This document shows, piece after piece, positions 13,055-19,556 of a stretch of 19,600 nucleotides of DNA. Both the position numbers and the translations under genes were made by a program. A model generated the notes under the pieces. It did no database searches, was not told the DNA's origin, and was given only the letters and a program-made list of their open reading frames with translations. Source of the DNA: Bacteroidales bacterium UBA2712. GTDB taxonomy: Bacteria; Bacteroidota; Bacteroidia; Bacteroidales; Paludibacteraceae. The stretch covers positions 69,726 through 89,325 of the forward strand of contig DEKW01000017.1 of NCBI GenBank assembly GCA_002354055.1. The letters are read 5' to 3'. Positions within the stretch are counted from its first letter, which is position 1. The number at the start of each line of letters is the position of its first letter.

Positions 13055-15319
13055 CTATAGTTTGCGCCAAGTCGTATCGGACACTTTCTCGATTTTGTGG
13101 TTGGTTTTCCAGCGGTTGAGAACCATGCTGATAGCAGAACCTTTGACGGACTGACCTTTGCGGGCACGAAGCTTGATGAGGTCGGCAGTGGTGAACTCGG
13201 CAGGCAGCAAAGCGAGGAGTGAAGCCGCGGAACCTCTTTCGCCGGATAGGATTTCGAGAGCGCCGGAGAGTTCTTGCTCCATCTGTTCGCCCCAGAGTTC
13301 CATCTGATTGCGGAACACATATTCAGCTACCCACTCTGCAAAGGATGCGACGGTCTTGGTGAACTTACGGTTTTCGAGCAAGTAACAGAGCATCCCTGCG
13401 CGGAATCCCATCACACCGGCACGACGACGGAGCGTGTCCATAGCATGAGAGTCTGCGTCGATGGCTTGCTGACGCTTCTGTTCCAGCCAGTTAGCAATAA
13501 CCGTGTTCAGTTGCGGACAAACGAGTGTTCCGCTTTCCGCATCCAATTGTCGCGCCCAACGGATGATCTCTGCTCGTTCCGCTTCGGTGTACGGTGCAAA
13601 GACAGGGATTTCGGTGAAACTGGTGTCCGGTAATTGTGCGAAACATACACGTGTTGCAAGTCCGTTTTCGAGGTCTTTGAAGAAGCGCTTCATGGAGTTG
13701 GGCGTGCCAGTCAGGAGCAGGTTATAATAGACCTTGATGTGCGCATTGAACGAGGCATCGGACATGTAGGCTTGACCATATTCCGCATTGTCGAAAGCGA
13801 GACGGTAGATATCACTCTTTTGGCTCCAAACGCCAGCACGTTCGGACTTGACCAACGTATCCATTTCCTCACCGATACCGATGAGATGTTTGCCCTCGGC
13901 ATAGGTCAAGAGTTGGAGCAACTTGGCGATAGAGATGGCTACGCCATTGTTACGCGGACAAGCGTGCGGATCTTCCGGTTGGTTCTTGCTGTTCTTCGAC
14001 GCACGGAGTTTATCCTTGTAGGCTTGCTCTTTCTCGCGTTCAATCGCGTCTTGCTCATTGATGGGAGTGAGGAGCAGATCGAGCGGTTTGCGGATGAATG
14101 ACTTACCGGATGCAGCCGGTGCGGTGATACACGAGAAGAAGGACAGCGATTGCTCTTGGCGGTCGAGGTACTCGAAGCGTATGCGTGTGGCGAGTGTGCC
14201 GAGGATTGGCAACGAGGCGATGACCATTGCCGGACGGTAATCTTCGGGCAGACGACGGCATACCAGTTTGAGCAAACGCGGCAGTTCGGGCAGAGGAAGC
14301 GCGGTGGATTTCTCCAGCGGCGATTGTTCGTCCAGATGATGCTCTTTTTCGCAGATAGCTATTGCCGATTGGAGCACCATGGGTATTTGGCTTTTGCGCG
14401 GACGACCGATGGCGGAACTGATGACTTGGCGGCGTTCCGGTTCGGAGAGACCAAAAGTCGGGAGAATCTGGAAAAGCAGCGAAGCGTTGAAATCGGTGAT
14501 GTAGCGCATGTAGTTAGCTAGTGTGAAATAAACGGTGTTGCGTTCGCCTTGCTCGGCTCCGTCTGCTGCTCCGATGGAGAGCATGAGTTGCTGCACGATG
14601 TCGGCATACGGAATGCCGCGATAGGTCAGCACTTCTATGTCGGAATCCGATTCCGACGCAATAGAAGAAAGCGGCTCGATATGCGGCGGTAATGCTTTCT
14701 CCGGATACAATCCGGAATCAATAGACGAAACTTCTCGCTCGGCAAATAGACCTGCCTCGTATATCCAAAGGATATAATCGCGGGGGACAACATAACTGGC
14801 GCGTGCCAAATCCTTTGTCACCGCGTCGAATTCCTTTATGCCTAACGCATTGGCCATGCGCAACTGCGCTGCCTCAATGCTCTCGGCACCCGAATTAAAT
14901 TCGGGGCTAATTGACGAAGAAAGTCTTTCGCCGATGATGCGCAGACCTTTTCCGCTGGCGGTAATGGCGACCAAATAGATGCGATTATCGGAAAGCAGCT
15001 GCTTGTCGATAGAGTTGAACCACTCGCGGGGATTGTCCACATGATCCACGTCCAACATGGCGAGACCGGACGGGATAGCGTCGGCGGAGATGCGTTTGCC
15101 ATTGGCAAATGATGAGGCGTGCGGAATGATGATTGGCAGGCGACGTTTGAGGGCTTGTTTGCGGTCGTTGAAGTCCTCAGCGGTTGGGTCGAGAGCTGCG
15201 ATGCGACGGCAGATGTTAGACACTTCGGGACTGTCGATGAGTTGGTCCCAGATTTCGGGAGTGAGCGGAAGCGGTTGTCCGCTCGTTACAGATTGTTGAT
15301 AACACATACGTGATTTCAT
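13055..15319 (-). CDS. BT4734-like/DUF3987 primase-helicase-like protein
   Basis: From the ATG at 15319 the product is 754 aa; a TTG three codons upstream is less likely. The N-terminal part (about 1-190) fits the BT4734-like (VirE N-terminal) domain and shows primase-polymerase-like motifs: MLDVDHVD (D90, D92), TASGKGLRII (122-125 core), and FDAVTKDLARASYV (D165, R173). The C-terminal part is a DUF3987 ATPase with P-loop-like APAASGKS (400-407; the first glycine is replaced by alanine) and a probable Walker B IGIGEEMD. Such proteins are common in Bacteroidales mobile elements, where a replication role is likely but not proven. Three short segments, SSISPEFNSGAE, SSIDSGLYPEK and SSIASESDSDIE (residues ~134-229), are encoded by palindromic repeats. 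Two small genes precede it on the same strand. Confidence 0.9.
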   Translation of the reverse strand: MKSRMCYQQSVTSGQPLPLTPEIWDQLIDSPEVSNICRRIAALDPTAEDFNDRKQALKRRLPIIIPHASSFANGKRISADAIPSGLAMLDVDHVDNPREWFNSIDKQLLSDNRIYLVAITASGKGLRIIGERLSSSISPEFNSGAESIEAAQLRMANALGIKEFDAVTKDLARASYVVPRDYILWIYEAGLFAEREVSSIDSGLYPEKALPPHIEPLSSIASESDSDIEVLTYRGIPYADIVQQLMLSIGAADGAEQGERNTVYFTLANYMRYITDFNASLLFQILPTFGLSEPERRQVISSAIGRPRKSQIPMVLQSAIAICEKEHHLDEQSPLEKSTALPLPELPRLLKLVCRRLPEDYRPAMVIASLPILGTLATRIRFEYLDRQEQSLSFFSCITAPAASGKSFIRKPLDLLLTPINEQDAIEREKEQAYKDKLRASKNSKNQPEDPHACPRNNGVAISIAKLLQLLTYAEGKHLIGIGEEMDTLVKSERAGVWSQKSDIYRLAFDNAEYGQAYMSDASFNAHIKVYYNLLLTGTPNSMKRFFKDLENGLATRVCFAQLPDTSFTEIPVFAPYTEAERAEIIRWARQLDAESGTLVCPQLNTVIANWLEQKRQQAIDADSHAMDTLRRRAGVMGFRAGMLCYLLENRKFTKTVASFAEWVAEYVFRNQMELWGEQMEQELSGALEILSGERGSAASLLALLPAEFTTADLIKLRARKGQSVKGSAISMVLNRWKTNHKIEKVSDTTWRKL
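14639..14657. repeat. In-gene palindromic repeat 1
   Basis: GTCGGAAT-CCG-ATTCCGAC followed by GCAATAGAAGAAA. In the coding strand it is read SSIASESDSDI. It shares the 7-3-7 core and AATAGAnGAA tail of the family. Confidence 0.85.
14700..14716. repeat. In-gene palindromic repeat 2
   Basis: TCCGGAT-ACA-ATCCGGA followed by ATCAATAGACGAAA. It is read SSIDSGLYPE. The inner 15 bases are identical to the copy at 12864-12880 outside the gene. Confidence 0.88.
14890..14906. repeat. In-gene palindromic repeat 3
   Basis: CCCGAAT-TAA-ATTCGGG followed by GCTAATTGACGAAG. It is read SSISPEFNSG, in the same frame and order as the other two in-gene copies. Confidence 0.85.
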
Positions 15320-15395
15320 ATTAGTCAAAAATTAACGATATTAAACAAAAATTACTTTTAATCGCGCATAAATGACGCGATGCATAAACGCTATT

Positions 15396-15427
15396 TTATC
15401 GAGACGTCGAGTTATCGAGACGTCGAG
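15396..15427. repeat. 16-bp direct duplication at the end of the 140-aa gene
   Basis: TTATCGAGACGTCGAG occurs twice in a row. The first copy (plus-strand reading) includes the stop codon TTA of the minus-strand gene. Confidence 0.9.
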
Positions 15428-15818
15428 ATTTCGAAGACGAAGGGACGTTGTCGGATTTGGTGGCGTTCCAGCGGTCGTGTTTCTCTGCCGCAGGGGCGCG
15501 ATTAACTACGTTTTTCCAGTTGTAACCTACGGGATGGATTTCCTCGTGATCTTCCGGCCACGGTTTGCGTTCCTTCTTGGCGCGTTTATGGACAGCTGCT
15601 TGCATTGCTTTCCATTGTTCTTCCGTGACTTGGAGTTTCTCGATGTTGTGCGGATTCCATACGTCGCAATCGACGATGACATCCTGCATGGTGGCTCGGC
15701 AATGCGTTTTGAGTGGCACATCGTTCACTCCGCGCACCTGACCTTTCTCCTCGTAGTACGGGCAGGCGCTACTACACTTCGCGCCGCCCTTACGTAATGC
15801 AATCAATTGAACGGACAT
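15396..15818 (-). CDS. Small protein of unknown function upstream of the primase-helicase
   Basis: The 140-aa product starts at ATG 15818, 5 bp after the preceding gene ends. It has cysteines C15 and C19 (KCSSACPYYEEKG) and C40/C51 that could bind a metal, a charged middle (HKRAKKERKPWPEDHEE), and a low-complexity tail (SSSKSRRLDNSTSR). The tail and stop codon lie in a 16-bp direct duplication. No family recognised. Operon position suggests a partner of the primase-helicase. Confidence 0.7.
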   Translation of the reverse strand: MSVQLIALRKGGAKCSSACPYYEEKGQVRGVNDVPLKTHCRATMQDVIVDCDVWNPHNIEKLQVTEEQWKAMQAAVHKRAKKERKPWPEDHEEIHPVGYNWKNVVNRAPAAEKHDRWNATKSDNVPSSSKSRRLDNSTSR

Positions 15819-15823
15819 ACGTA

Positions 15824-16195
15824 CTACTTTTTGAGGTTACGGATGGATTCCACCACTTTCGCCATGTCCATCTCGCAGAGGTTTTCTCCCATCTGGTCAA
15901 CCTGCGATGCCAGGATATCTGCGAGGTCGCGACCGGTAGCGTAATCCTCATGCGGGATGTACAGCTCCAGTTTGATGTGATTGGCGTTTGCCGACACTTT
16001 GCCGTTCTTGGATTTGTCCAGTACCTGCCAGTGGAGTTCGGGATGAACGGTCTGTTCCCGTGCTCCGCGTTCGGTAAAAGTGAACTTGTCTTCCTCGCTG
16101 CGGAAGAGTGTTCCTTTACGGCTGTCCATCACTTGCAAGTCACCTTGCTTCATCAGCGTGACTAAGTCCACGCACAAATTAATTGATTTCTTCAT
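15824..16195 (-). CDS. Small protein of unknown function, first gene of the primase-helicase operon
   Basis: The 123-aa product starts at ATG 16195 (MKKSINLCVDLVTLMKQG). It has a beta-rich middle (ELHWQVLDKS, HIKLELYIPHEDYA) and a helical C-terminus (LADILASQVDQMGENLCEMD). No signal peptide, membrane segment or known motif is seen. The next gene begins 5 bp later. It could be a DNA-binding accessory protein for a mobile element, but this is only position-based. Confidence 0.72.
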   Translation of the reverse strand: MKKSINLCVDLVTLMKQGDLQVMDSRKGTLFRSEEDKFTFTERGAREQTVHPELHWQVLDKSKNGKVSANANHIKLELYIPHEDYATGRDLADILASQVDQMGENLCEMDMAKVVESIRNLKK

Positions 16196-16280
16196 TGTAG
16201 TAATTGTGGTGCGGGAAAACCGTAATCGACATTGATTATCGGTGTCGCATCCTACACCCTACGCTGAAAAAGGCCGTTTT

Positions 16281-16316
16281 TTTCGGGTGAAATTTCGGGT
16301 AAAATTTCGGGAACCC
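16281..16316 (+). repeat. 12-bp iteron-like repeats TTTCGGGTRAAA, three direct copies
   Basis: TTTCGGGTGAAA, TTTCGGGTAAAA and TTTCGGGAACCC follow each other at an exact 12-bp period, and the last runs into an inverted half (TTCGGGAACCCGAA). Two inverted copies occur at 16412-16435. They lie upstream of the 123-aa gene start. Confidence 0.88.
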
Positions 16317-16344
16317 GAACGTAAAAGAATCTAAATGGCACAAA

Positions 16345-16385
16345 AAGAAAATCGGAACCCCTTGCAAAATAAGGGATTCCGAAGA
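16345..16385. terminator. Terminator hairpin after the 321-aa gene
   Basis: CGGAA-CCCTT pairs with AAGGG-TTCCG (16353-16381) around GCAAAAT. The minus-strand side continues ATTTTCTTTTTG, fitting termination of the 17358-18374/16439-17404 operon; the plus-strand side also carries a T run. Confidence 0.75.
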
Positions 16386-16411
16386 ATATATTTTTTTTGA
16401 AAAAAAGTTTT

Positions 16412-16435
16412 GCTTACCCGAAAGTTTACCCGAAA
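16412..16435 (-). repeat. 12-bp iteron-like repeats, two inverted copies
   Basis: GCTTACCCGAAA and GTTTACCCGAAA are reverse complements of TTTCGGGTAARC at the same 12-bp period as the copies at 16281-16316, facing them across the terminator hairpin. Confidence 0.85.
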
Positions 16436-16438
16436 TGG

Positions 16439-17404
16439 TTAATCGTCATCATCTCTTTTGGGCTTGGCTTCCAAGTCTTTTTTCCAAGTATCAATGAGTG
16501 ATAGGGCTTTTTCACTTGGCTTGCCGCTACCACCCGCGATGTAGTCTCCTTTTTTGTTCACGAAATGCGAGCGTACAATTCGTTCTACACCATGACCTTG
16601 TGGCGCTTCGATGAATTGTTCATGCACCATCATGTAAAATAATGCATACAGATTATCAATTCCTTTACCTGTCCATGTGATAGTATCAGTGCTTTGCGAG
16701 CCACTGAATAGTGCTCCGAAATGATCCGGATTTCCATCTTCAATCCATTTGGCGTTAAGTAATCCTTGATAGAGGAGTGTAAGGTTATAGTTTGTAGCGC
16801 GCTTTTTGATAAAGGTTAAATGATTAGGCTCGAATGGTTCCGGTTCTTTAACCTTTTTCTGTTTTGGAGCGGGAGCAAACATATCGTCTATTTCATCGGA
16901 AAGATACTGCTCGTTCTCTAATTTCATATAATCGTTAATCCATGCGCGGAGCGGTTTGGAAAGATGGTTCGATGCTTTTCCTAGGTCGGTGAGAACGGAC
17001 TCCCATTGTTCCTTGTTATAGCTGCTAATAACTCCCATTAGCAGTTGTCCCATATACTGATGCACTTCGTCAGAACTGAGATGGAGAGTAATGGCAGCGA
17101 TGTCCAAAACGATGCTGGTAGCGAGCGAGATTTGCTCATCAGGGATGGTTTTGTCGTATTCTCGGAATCGCGGATAGATTGTTTTCCAAAGGTGTTGAAT
17201 CTTGGGGATGTATTCATCTCCGTTCTCTTTGATATTATCAATGACGGAAGCCGATTCGTTAAATATATCTTCCGGCCATAGCACAAACGCCTGAAGCCGA
17301 TTGTCGAAGAACTGACAAATGACTTCAGCTACCTGAAATAGAGGTTCTGAACCATATTTATTTCTTATGGCGTCCCTTTCTTTTTCTGTGAATTTCCGCT
17401 GCAT
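16439..17404 (-). CDS. Unrecognised protein, second gene of a two-gene operon
   Basis: I chose the ATG at 17404 (321 aa, MQRKFTEKERDAIRNKYG). It overlaps the preceding gene by 47 bp; a start 28 codons further upstream would overlap more. The protein looks soluble: a helical N-terminal half (VAEVICQFFDNRLQAF, IVLDIAAITLHLSSDEV), a charged linker (APKQKKVKEPEPFEP), then a C-terminal domain with LLYQGLLNAKWI, ITWTGKGIDNLYALFY and GGSGKPSEKAL. The I-x-W-x-G-x(4)-L pattern faintly recalls RteC-like C-terminal domains of Bacteroidales mobile elements; that is a weak resemblance. The tail ends KPKRDDDD. Confidence 0.8.
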   Translation of the reverse strand: MQRKFTEKERDAIRNKYGSEPLFQVAEVICQFFDNRLQAFVLWPEDIFNESASVIDNIKENGDEYIPKIQHLWKTIYPRFREYDKTIPDEQISLATSIVLDIAAITLHLSSDEVHQYMGQLLMGVISSYNKEQWESVLTDLGKASNHLSKPLRAWINDYMKLENEQYLSDEIDDMFAPAPKQKKVKEPEPFEPNHLTFIKKRATNYNLTLLYQGLLNAKWIEDGNPDHFGALFSGSQSTDTITWTGKGIDNLYALFYMMVHEQFIEAPQGHGVERIVRSHFVNKKGDYIAGGSGKPSEKALSLIDTWKKDLEAKPKRDDDD

Positions 17405-18374
17405 CTTCAAAATTTTTCGTTTCTGCATAAACATAATCCAGCCACTGAACGAGTGCATATTCTTGCTTCTCCTCAGTCGTATCATCAATTACTTTCGCGC
17501 CTTTCTGGTATTCCTCTATTGGATCTCGATTGAGTTTAATGAGCGCATGTACTTTCTCGTCACACCGATAGGCTTTGTGGTTCTTGAAGTTGAGCACAAG
17601 ATGGTAAGCTTGCGTGCCGCAGATGCGAACCATGTTCTTGAAGTCCTCCACTTTTTGGTCGAACTCGAATGGAGAAGCATTATCGGCAAATAGTTTGAAC
17701 ACGCCTCTGAGTGCGCCGGTTGCCTTGACTGTTTCCGTCATGCGATTTATCGCATCACTAATTTCGATTTCTTGCGATTGGTCAAACTCCTTAATCTTGT
17801 CGGGATTATCAATCTCAAACGTGACACTTTGCAGCACGTCTCCTTTAGAAATCAGTTGGCGATAATAGTCCCAAATGCGCGTTGGTTGCATTTTTGGCAA
17901 GAAAGAAACTTTGAGCCGGAAATGCTGCGTCATAAGTGCCGAGAGATAGTCCTGCAAGATAACGCCAGGATTATCGGGGTTATTTCCCCATACCGAAGAT
18001 TTCTCCACAGCAATCTGTCCTCTATTGCCGCGGTTATCGAAAATAACATAGCAATAGGGATTGGATTCCTCCTGCTTTTCAATGCAATCCGGTGCTCCTC
18101 CCTCGGGATTTTCTTCTAACTTAACCAAACTTTTGATTTGGCTCTTATGTAATCGAATGAGATACACCTCCTTATCATCTTGACGCCAGATGTAATTGTT
18201 AAAGTGCTCTCCTCCTTGCAAGTCGAATAATCCAAGCGTGCTCGTTTCATGGAACATAGAAGCGAACAATTCACGTGCGTTAGCCAACGACTCATCAGGA
18301 TTGATGTCTTGATTATAGGTGTTTAGCTCGTTCGATTTCTCAAACTTAATTTTATATATTGCGAACTGTGCCAT
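17358..18374 (-). CDS. Unrecognised protein, first gene of a two-gene operon
   Basis: The 338-aa product starts at ATG 18374 (MAQFAIYKIKFEKSNELN), ~45 bp downstream of a canonical promoter. It appears alpha/beta and soluble, with YCYVIFDNRGNRGQIAVEKS near residue 107 and a block FEIDNPDKIKEFDQ...FKLFADN...YHLVLNFKNHKAYRC in the second half. The C-terminus is basic (HRKRKGRHKK). No known family or catalytic motif is recognised. The translational overlap with the next gene suggests that the two products act together. Confidence 0.85.
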   Translation of the reverse strand: MAQFAIYKIKFEKSNELNTYNQDINPDESLANARELFASMFHETSTLGLFDLQGGEHFNNYIWRQDDKEVYLIRLHKSQIKSLVKLEENPEGGAPDCIEKQEESNPYCYVIFDNRGNRGQIAVEKSSVWGNNPDNPGVILQDYLSALMTQHFRLKVSFLPKMQPTRIWDYYRQLISKGDVLQSVTFEIDNPDKIKEFDQSQEIEISDAINRMTETVKATGALRGVFKLFADNASPFEFDQKVEDFKNMVRICGTQAYHLVLNFKNHKAYRCDEKVHALIKLNRDPIEEYQKGAKVIDDTTEEKQEYALVQWLDYVYAETKNFEDAAEIHRKRKGRHKK

Positions 18375-18406
18375 ATCGTTTAAATAGATTACCTTTCTGT
18401 TGTGCT

Positions 18407-18452
18407 GCGCGAATTTCGCGCAAAGGTACGAAAAAAATCTGATATATACAAG
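18407..18452 (-). promoter_or_regulatory. Promoter of the 338/321-aa operon with start-site palindrome
   Basis: On the minus strand CTTG (18449-18452), a 20-bp spacer and TACCTTTG (18421-18428). The perfect palindrome GCGCGAA-T-TTCGCGC (18407-18421) starts at the last base of the -7 element, the same geometry as at 10515-10539 and 12540-12563. Confidence 0.75.
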
Positions 18453-18490
18453 TTTTTAGAGTAAAATCGCGTGAATTTGTGAAAAAGCAC

Positions 18491-18514
18491 TTTCACATTT
18501 TCACACTTTCACAC
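18491..18514 (-). repeat. 8-bp iteron-like repeats TTTCACAC (three units)
   Basis: TTTCACAT, TTTCACAC and TTTCACAC lie end to end, the reverse complement of the GTGTGAAW pattern at 12803-12826. Flanking ACACAAAAATATGTGT also matches the flank there in part. Confidence 0.88.
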
Positions 18515-18538
18515 AAAAATATGTGTTCATCAAAAGGG

Positions 18539-18569
18539 CATTATAAAATATAATAATATTATTATAATG
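18539..18569. repeat. AT-only palindromic segment between inverted iterons
   Basis: CATTATAA and TTATAATG are inverted ends; the centre TAATAATATTATTA (18551-18564) is a perfect palindrome. It resembles an easily melted DNA-unwinding segment lying between inverted 8-bp repeat clusters. Confidence 0.7.
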
Positions 18570-18593
18570 AGGATTTTTTCGAGGTACACGAAT

Positions 18594-18626
18594 GCGTGAA
18601 AGTGTGAAAGTGTGAAACTTTCACAC
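18594..18626 (+). repeat. 8-bp iteron-like repeats GTGTGAAA (three units) plus inverted copy
   Basis: GCGTGAAA, GTGTGAAA, GTGTGAAA, then C and the inverted unit TTTCACAC, followed by GTCACGC which mirrors the start. The cluster faces 18491-18514 across the AT-rich palindrome. Confidence 0.88.
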
Positions 18627-18788
18627 GTCACGCTGGAGAAAAATGCATTTTTATGAAAAATTTTAGCGAAAAACGTCGAGGGCACCGACACGGCAAGCCG
18701 TTTATGTACAAGCACAACACGTCTAAAAGTCTACAATCCAGTAATTTTACAAAAAAATCACAAATTATGTAAAAAAGTTGCGAAAAAA

Positions 18789-18821
18789 TTTGGAGAAGGT
18801 GGAATGTTTGACGTACCTTTG
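18789..18821 (+). promoter_or_regulatory. Canonical Bacteroidales promoter for the 100-aa gene
   Basis: TTTG (18789-18792), a 21-bp spacer and TACCTTTG (18814-18821). Transcription would start near 18828, leaving a leader of ~350 nt before the 100-aa gene. Confidence 0.75.
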
Positions 18822-18826
18822 TCGTC

Positions 18827-18882
18827 GGAATTGGAGATCAACGACTTCGTTACTCCGTAACTCGTGTAGTTGTCTCAATTCC
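18827..18882 (+). ncRNA. Stable 5' hairpin of a long structured leader
   Basis: GGAATTGGAGATCAAC pairs with GTTGTCTCAATTCC (14 bp, two single-base bulges), enclosing a second hairpin GTTAC-TCC-GTAAC. It starts where transcription from the promoter at 18789-18821 should begin. The rest of the leader (to 19178) holds an AGACGT/ACGTCT pair, the 41-bp palindromic element and a hairpin just before the gene. No known riboswitch was recognised. Confidence 0.5.
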
Positions 18883-19063
18883 TCCTCTTCCCAAAAATTA
18901 AAATTTTCGGGAGCCCTAAAGACGTTCGGAAAATGGGCAAGATAAGGCAGAAAGATGACGTCTAACCTCTGCTTAAGGTCTGCTCAACTTGTGCTGTCGG
19001 CAAATGGATCGCAAAAACCAAACCGCTCCGCTAATTGGTAGGTGCGACCATTGCCTCGGCACT

Positions 19064-19104
19064 CCCCATCGCAAACACTGCGTTCGGTTTACGCTGGGGA
19101 CCCC
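19064..19104. repeat. 41-bp palindromic interspersed element, copy B
   Basis: It begins CCCCATCGCAAACACTGCGT and ends ACGCTGGGGACCCC. It is related to 12637-12676: same CCCC start, CACTnCGTT core and GGGGACCCC end. It lies in the leader of the 100-aa gene. Confidence 0.6.
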
Positions 19105-19136
19105 AAAAAGAACGCAAACTAACTTTTTATTAACCC

Positions 19137-19157
19137 ATCCGCCATATATAGGCGGAT
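19137..19157 (+). promoter_or_regulatory. Hairpin just upstream of the 100-aa gene start
   Basis: ATCCGCC-atatata-GGCGGAT is a perfect 7-bp stem ending 21 nt before the ATG, positioned to affect ribosome access or mRNA stability. Confidence 0.5.
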
Positions 19158-19178
19158 ACAAACCAAACCTAAACAACT

Positions 19179-19481
19179 ATGGCAAAGTATGTTCCTATTG
19201 AGATGGTCAAGTCGTATAGCGGCAAGATCTGTGAACACAGCGATGTGTATTTCGCGAAGAAAGGTAATACCCTGTACACGGGTAAAATCTGCAATCCTCG
19301 CACCAAACCGTTCAGCGAACAAGAGTTAGCTCGTCAGACGAAGTTCCGTCAGGCAAGCGCAGCTGTTAAAGCGCTGACCGAAGAGCAAAAGAGCGCTTAT
19401 GCAACTGCGTTCAAGAACCAAAAGAAATATGGTTCCTTGCGTGGCTACATGTTCGCACAGGAGTACGAGAAACTCGTTTAA
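19179..19481 (+). CDS. Small conserved-looking basic protein of unknown function
   Basis: The 100-aa product starts MAKYVPIEMVKSYSGKICEH. It has two cysteines (C18, C38), a repeat-like GKIC motif at residues 15-18 and 35-38 (SGKICEHSDVY, TGKICNPRTKP), and a helical C-terminal half (ASAAVKALTEEQKSAYATAF). It is lysine-rich, and its codon use looks like that of a well-expressed gene. I recall similar unnamed proteins in Bacteroidales genomes but know no function. It has its own promoter and long leader and is followed by an 8-bp tandem repeat and another gene on the same strand. Confidence 0.85.
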   Translation: MAKYVPIEMVKSYSGKICEHSDVYFAKKGNTLYTGKICNPRTKPFSEQELARQTKFRQASAAVKALTEEQKSAYATAFKNQKKYGSLRGYMFAQEYEKLV

Positions 19482-19543
19482 CGAATGAACGAATGAACGA
19501 ATGAACGAATGAACGAATGAACGTTTAACGAATGAACGAATGA
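19481..19543 (+). repeat. 8-bp tandem repeat ACGAATGA (5 + 2 units)
   Basis: Five exact units (19481-19520), a 7-bp interruption ACGTTTA, then two more units (19528-19543). The array begins at the last base of the stop codon of the 100-aa gene and ends 13 bp before the next start. Each unit contains ATGA. Confidence 0.95.
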
Positions 19544-19556
19544 AAGATTAGCGATT

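Noticed and set aside
13274..14521. Several plus-strand open frames of 119-155 codons opposite the primase-helicase gene
   Set aside because: They arise from the GC-richer antisense of a well-supported gene.
15372..16165. Plus-strand open frames opposite the two small operon genes
   Set aside because: The minus-strand genes fit the tight operon and have better starts; the plus frames have no promoter or plausible product.
18530..18715. 61-codon minus-strand frame
   Set aside because: It spans iterons and the AT palindrome; no start signal or homology visible.
19481..19543. CRISPR-like array
   Set aside because: The 8-bp units have no spacers and there are no cas genes; it is a simple tandem repeat.
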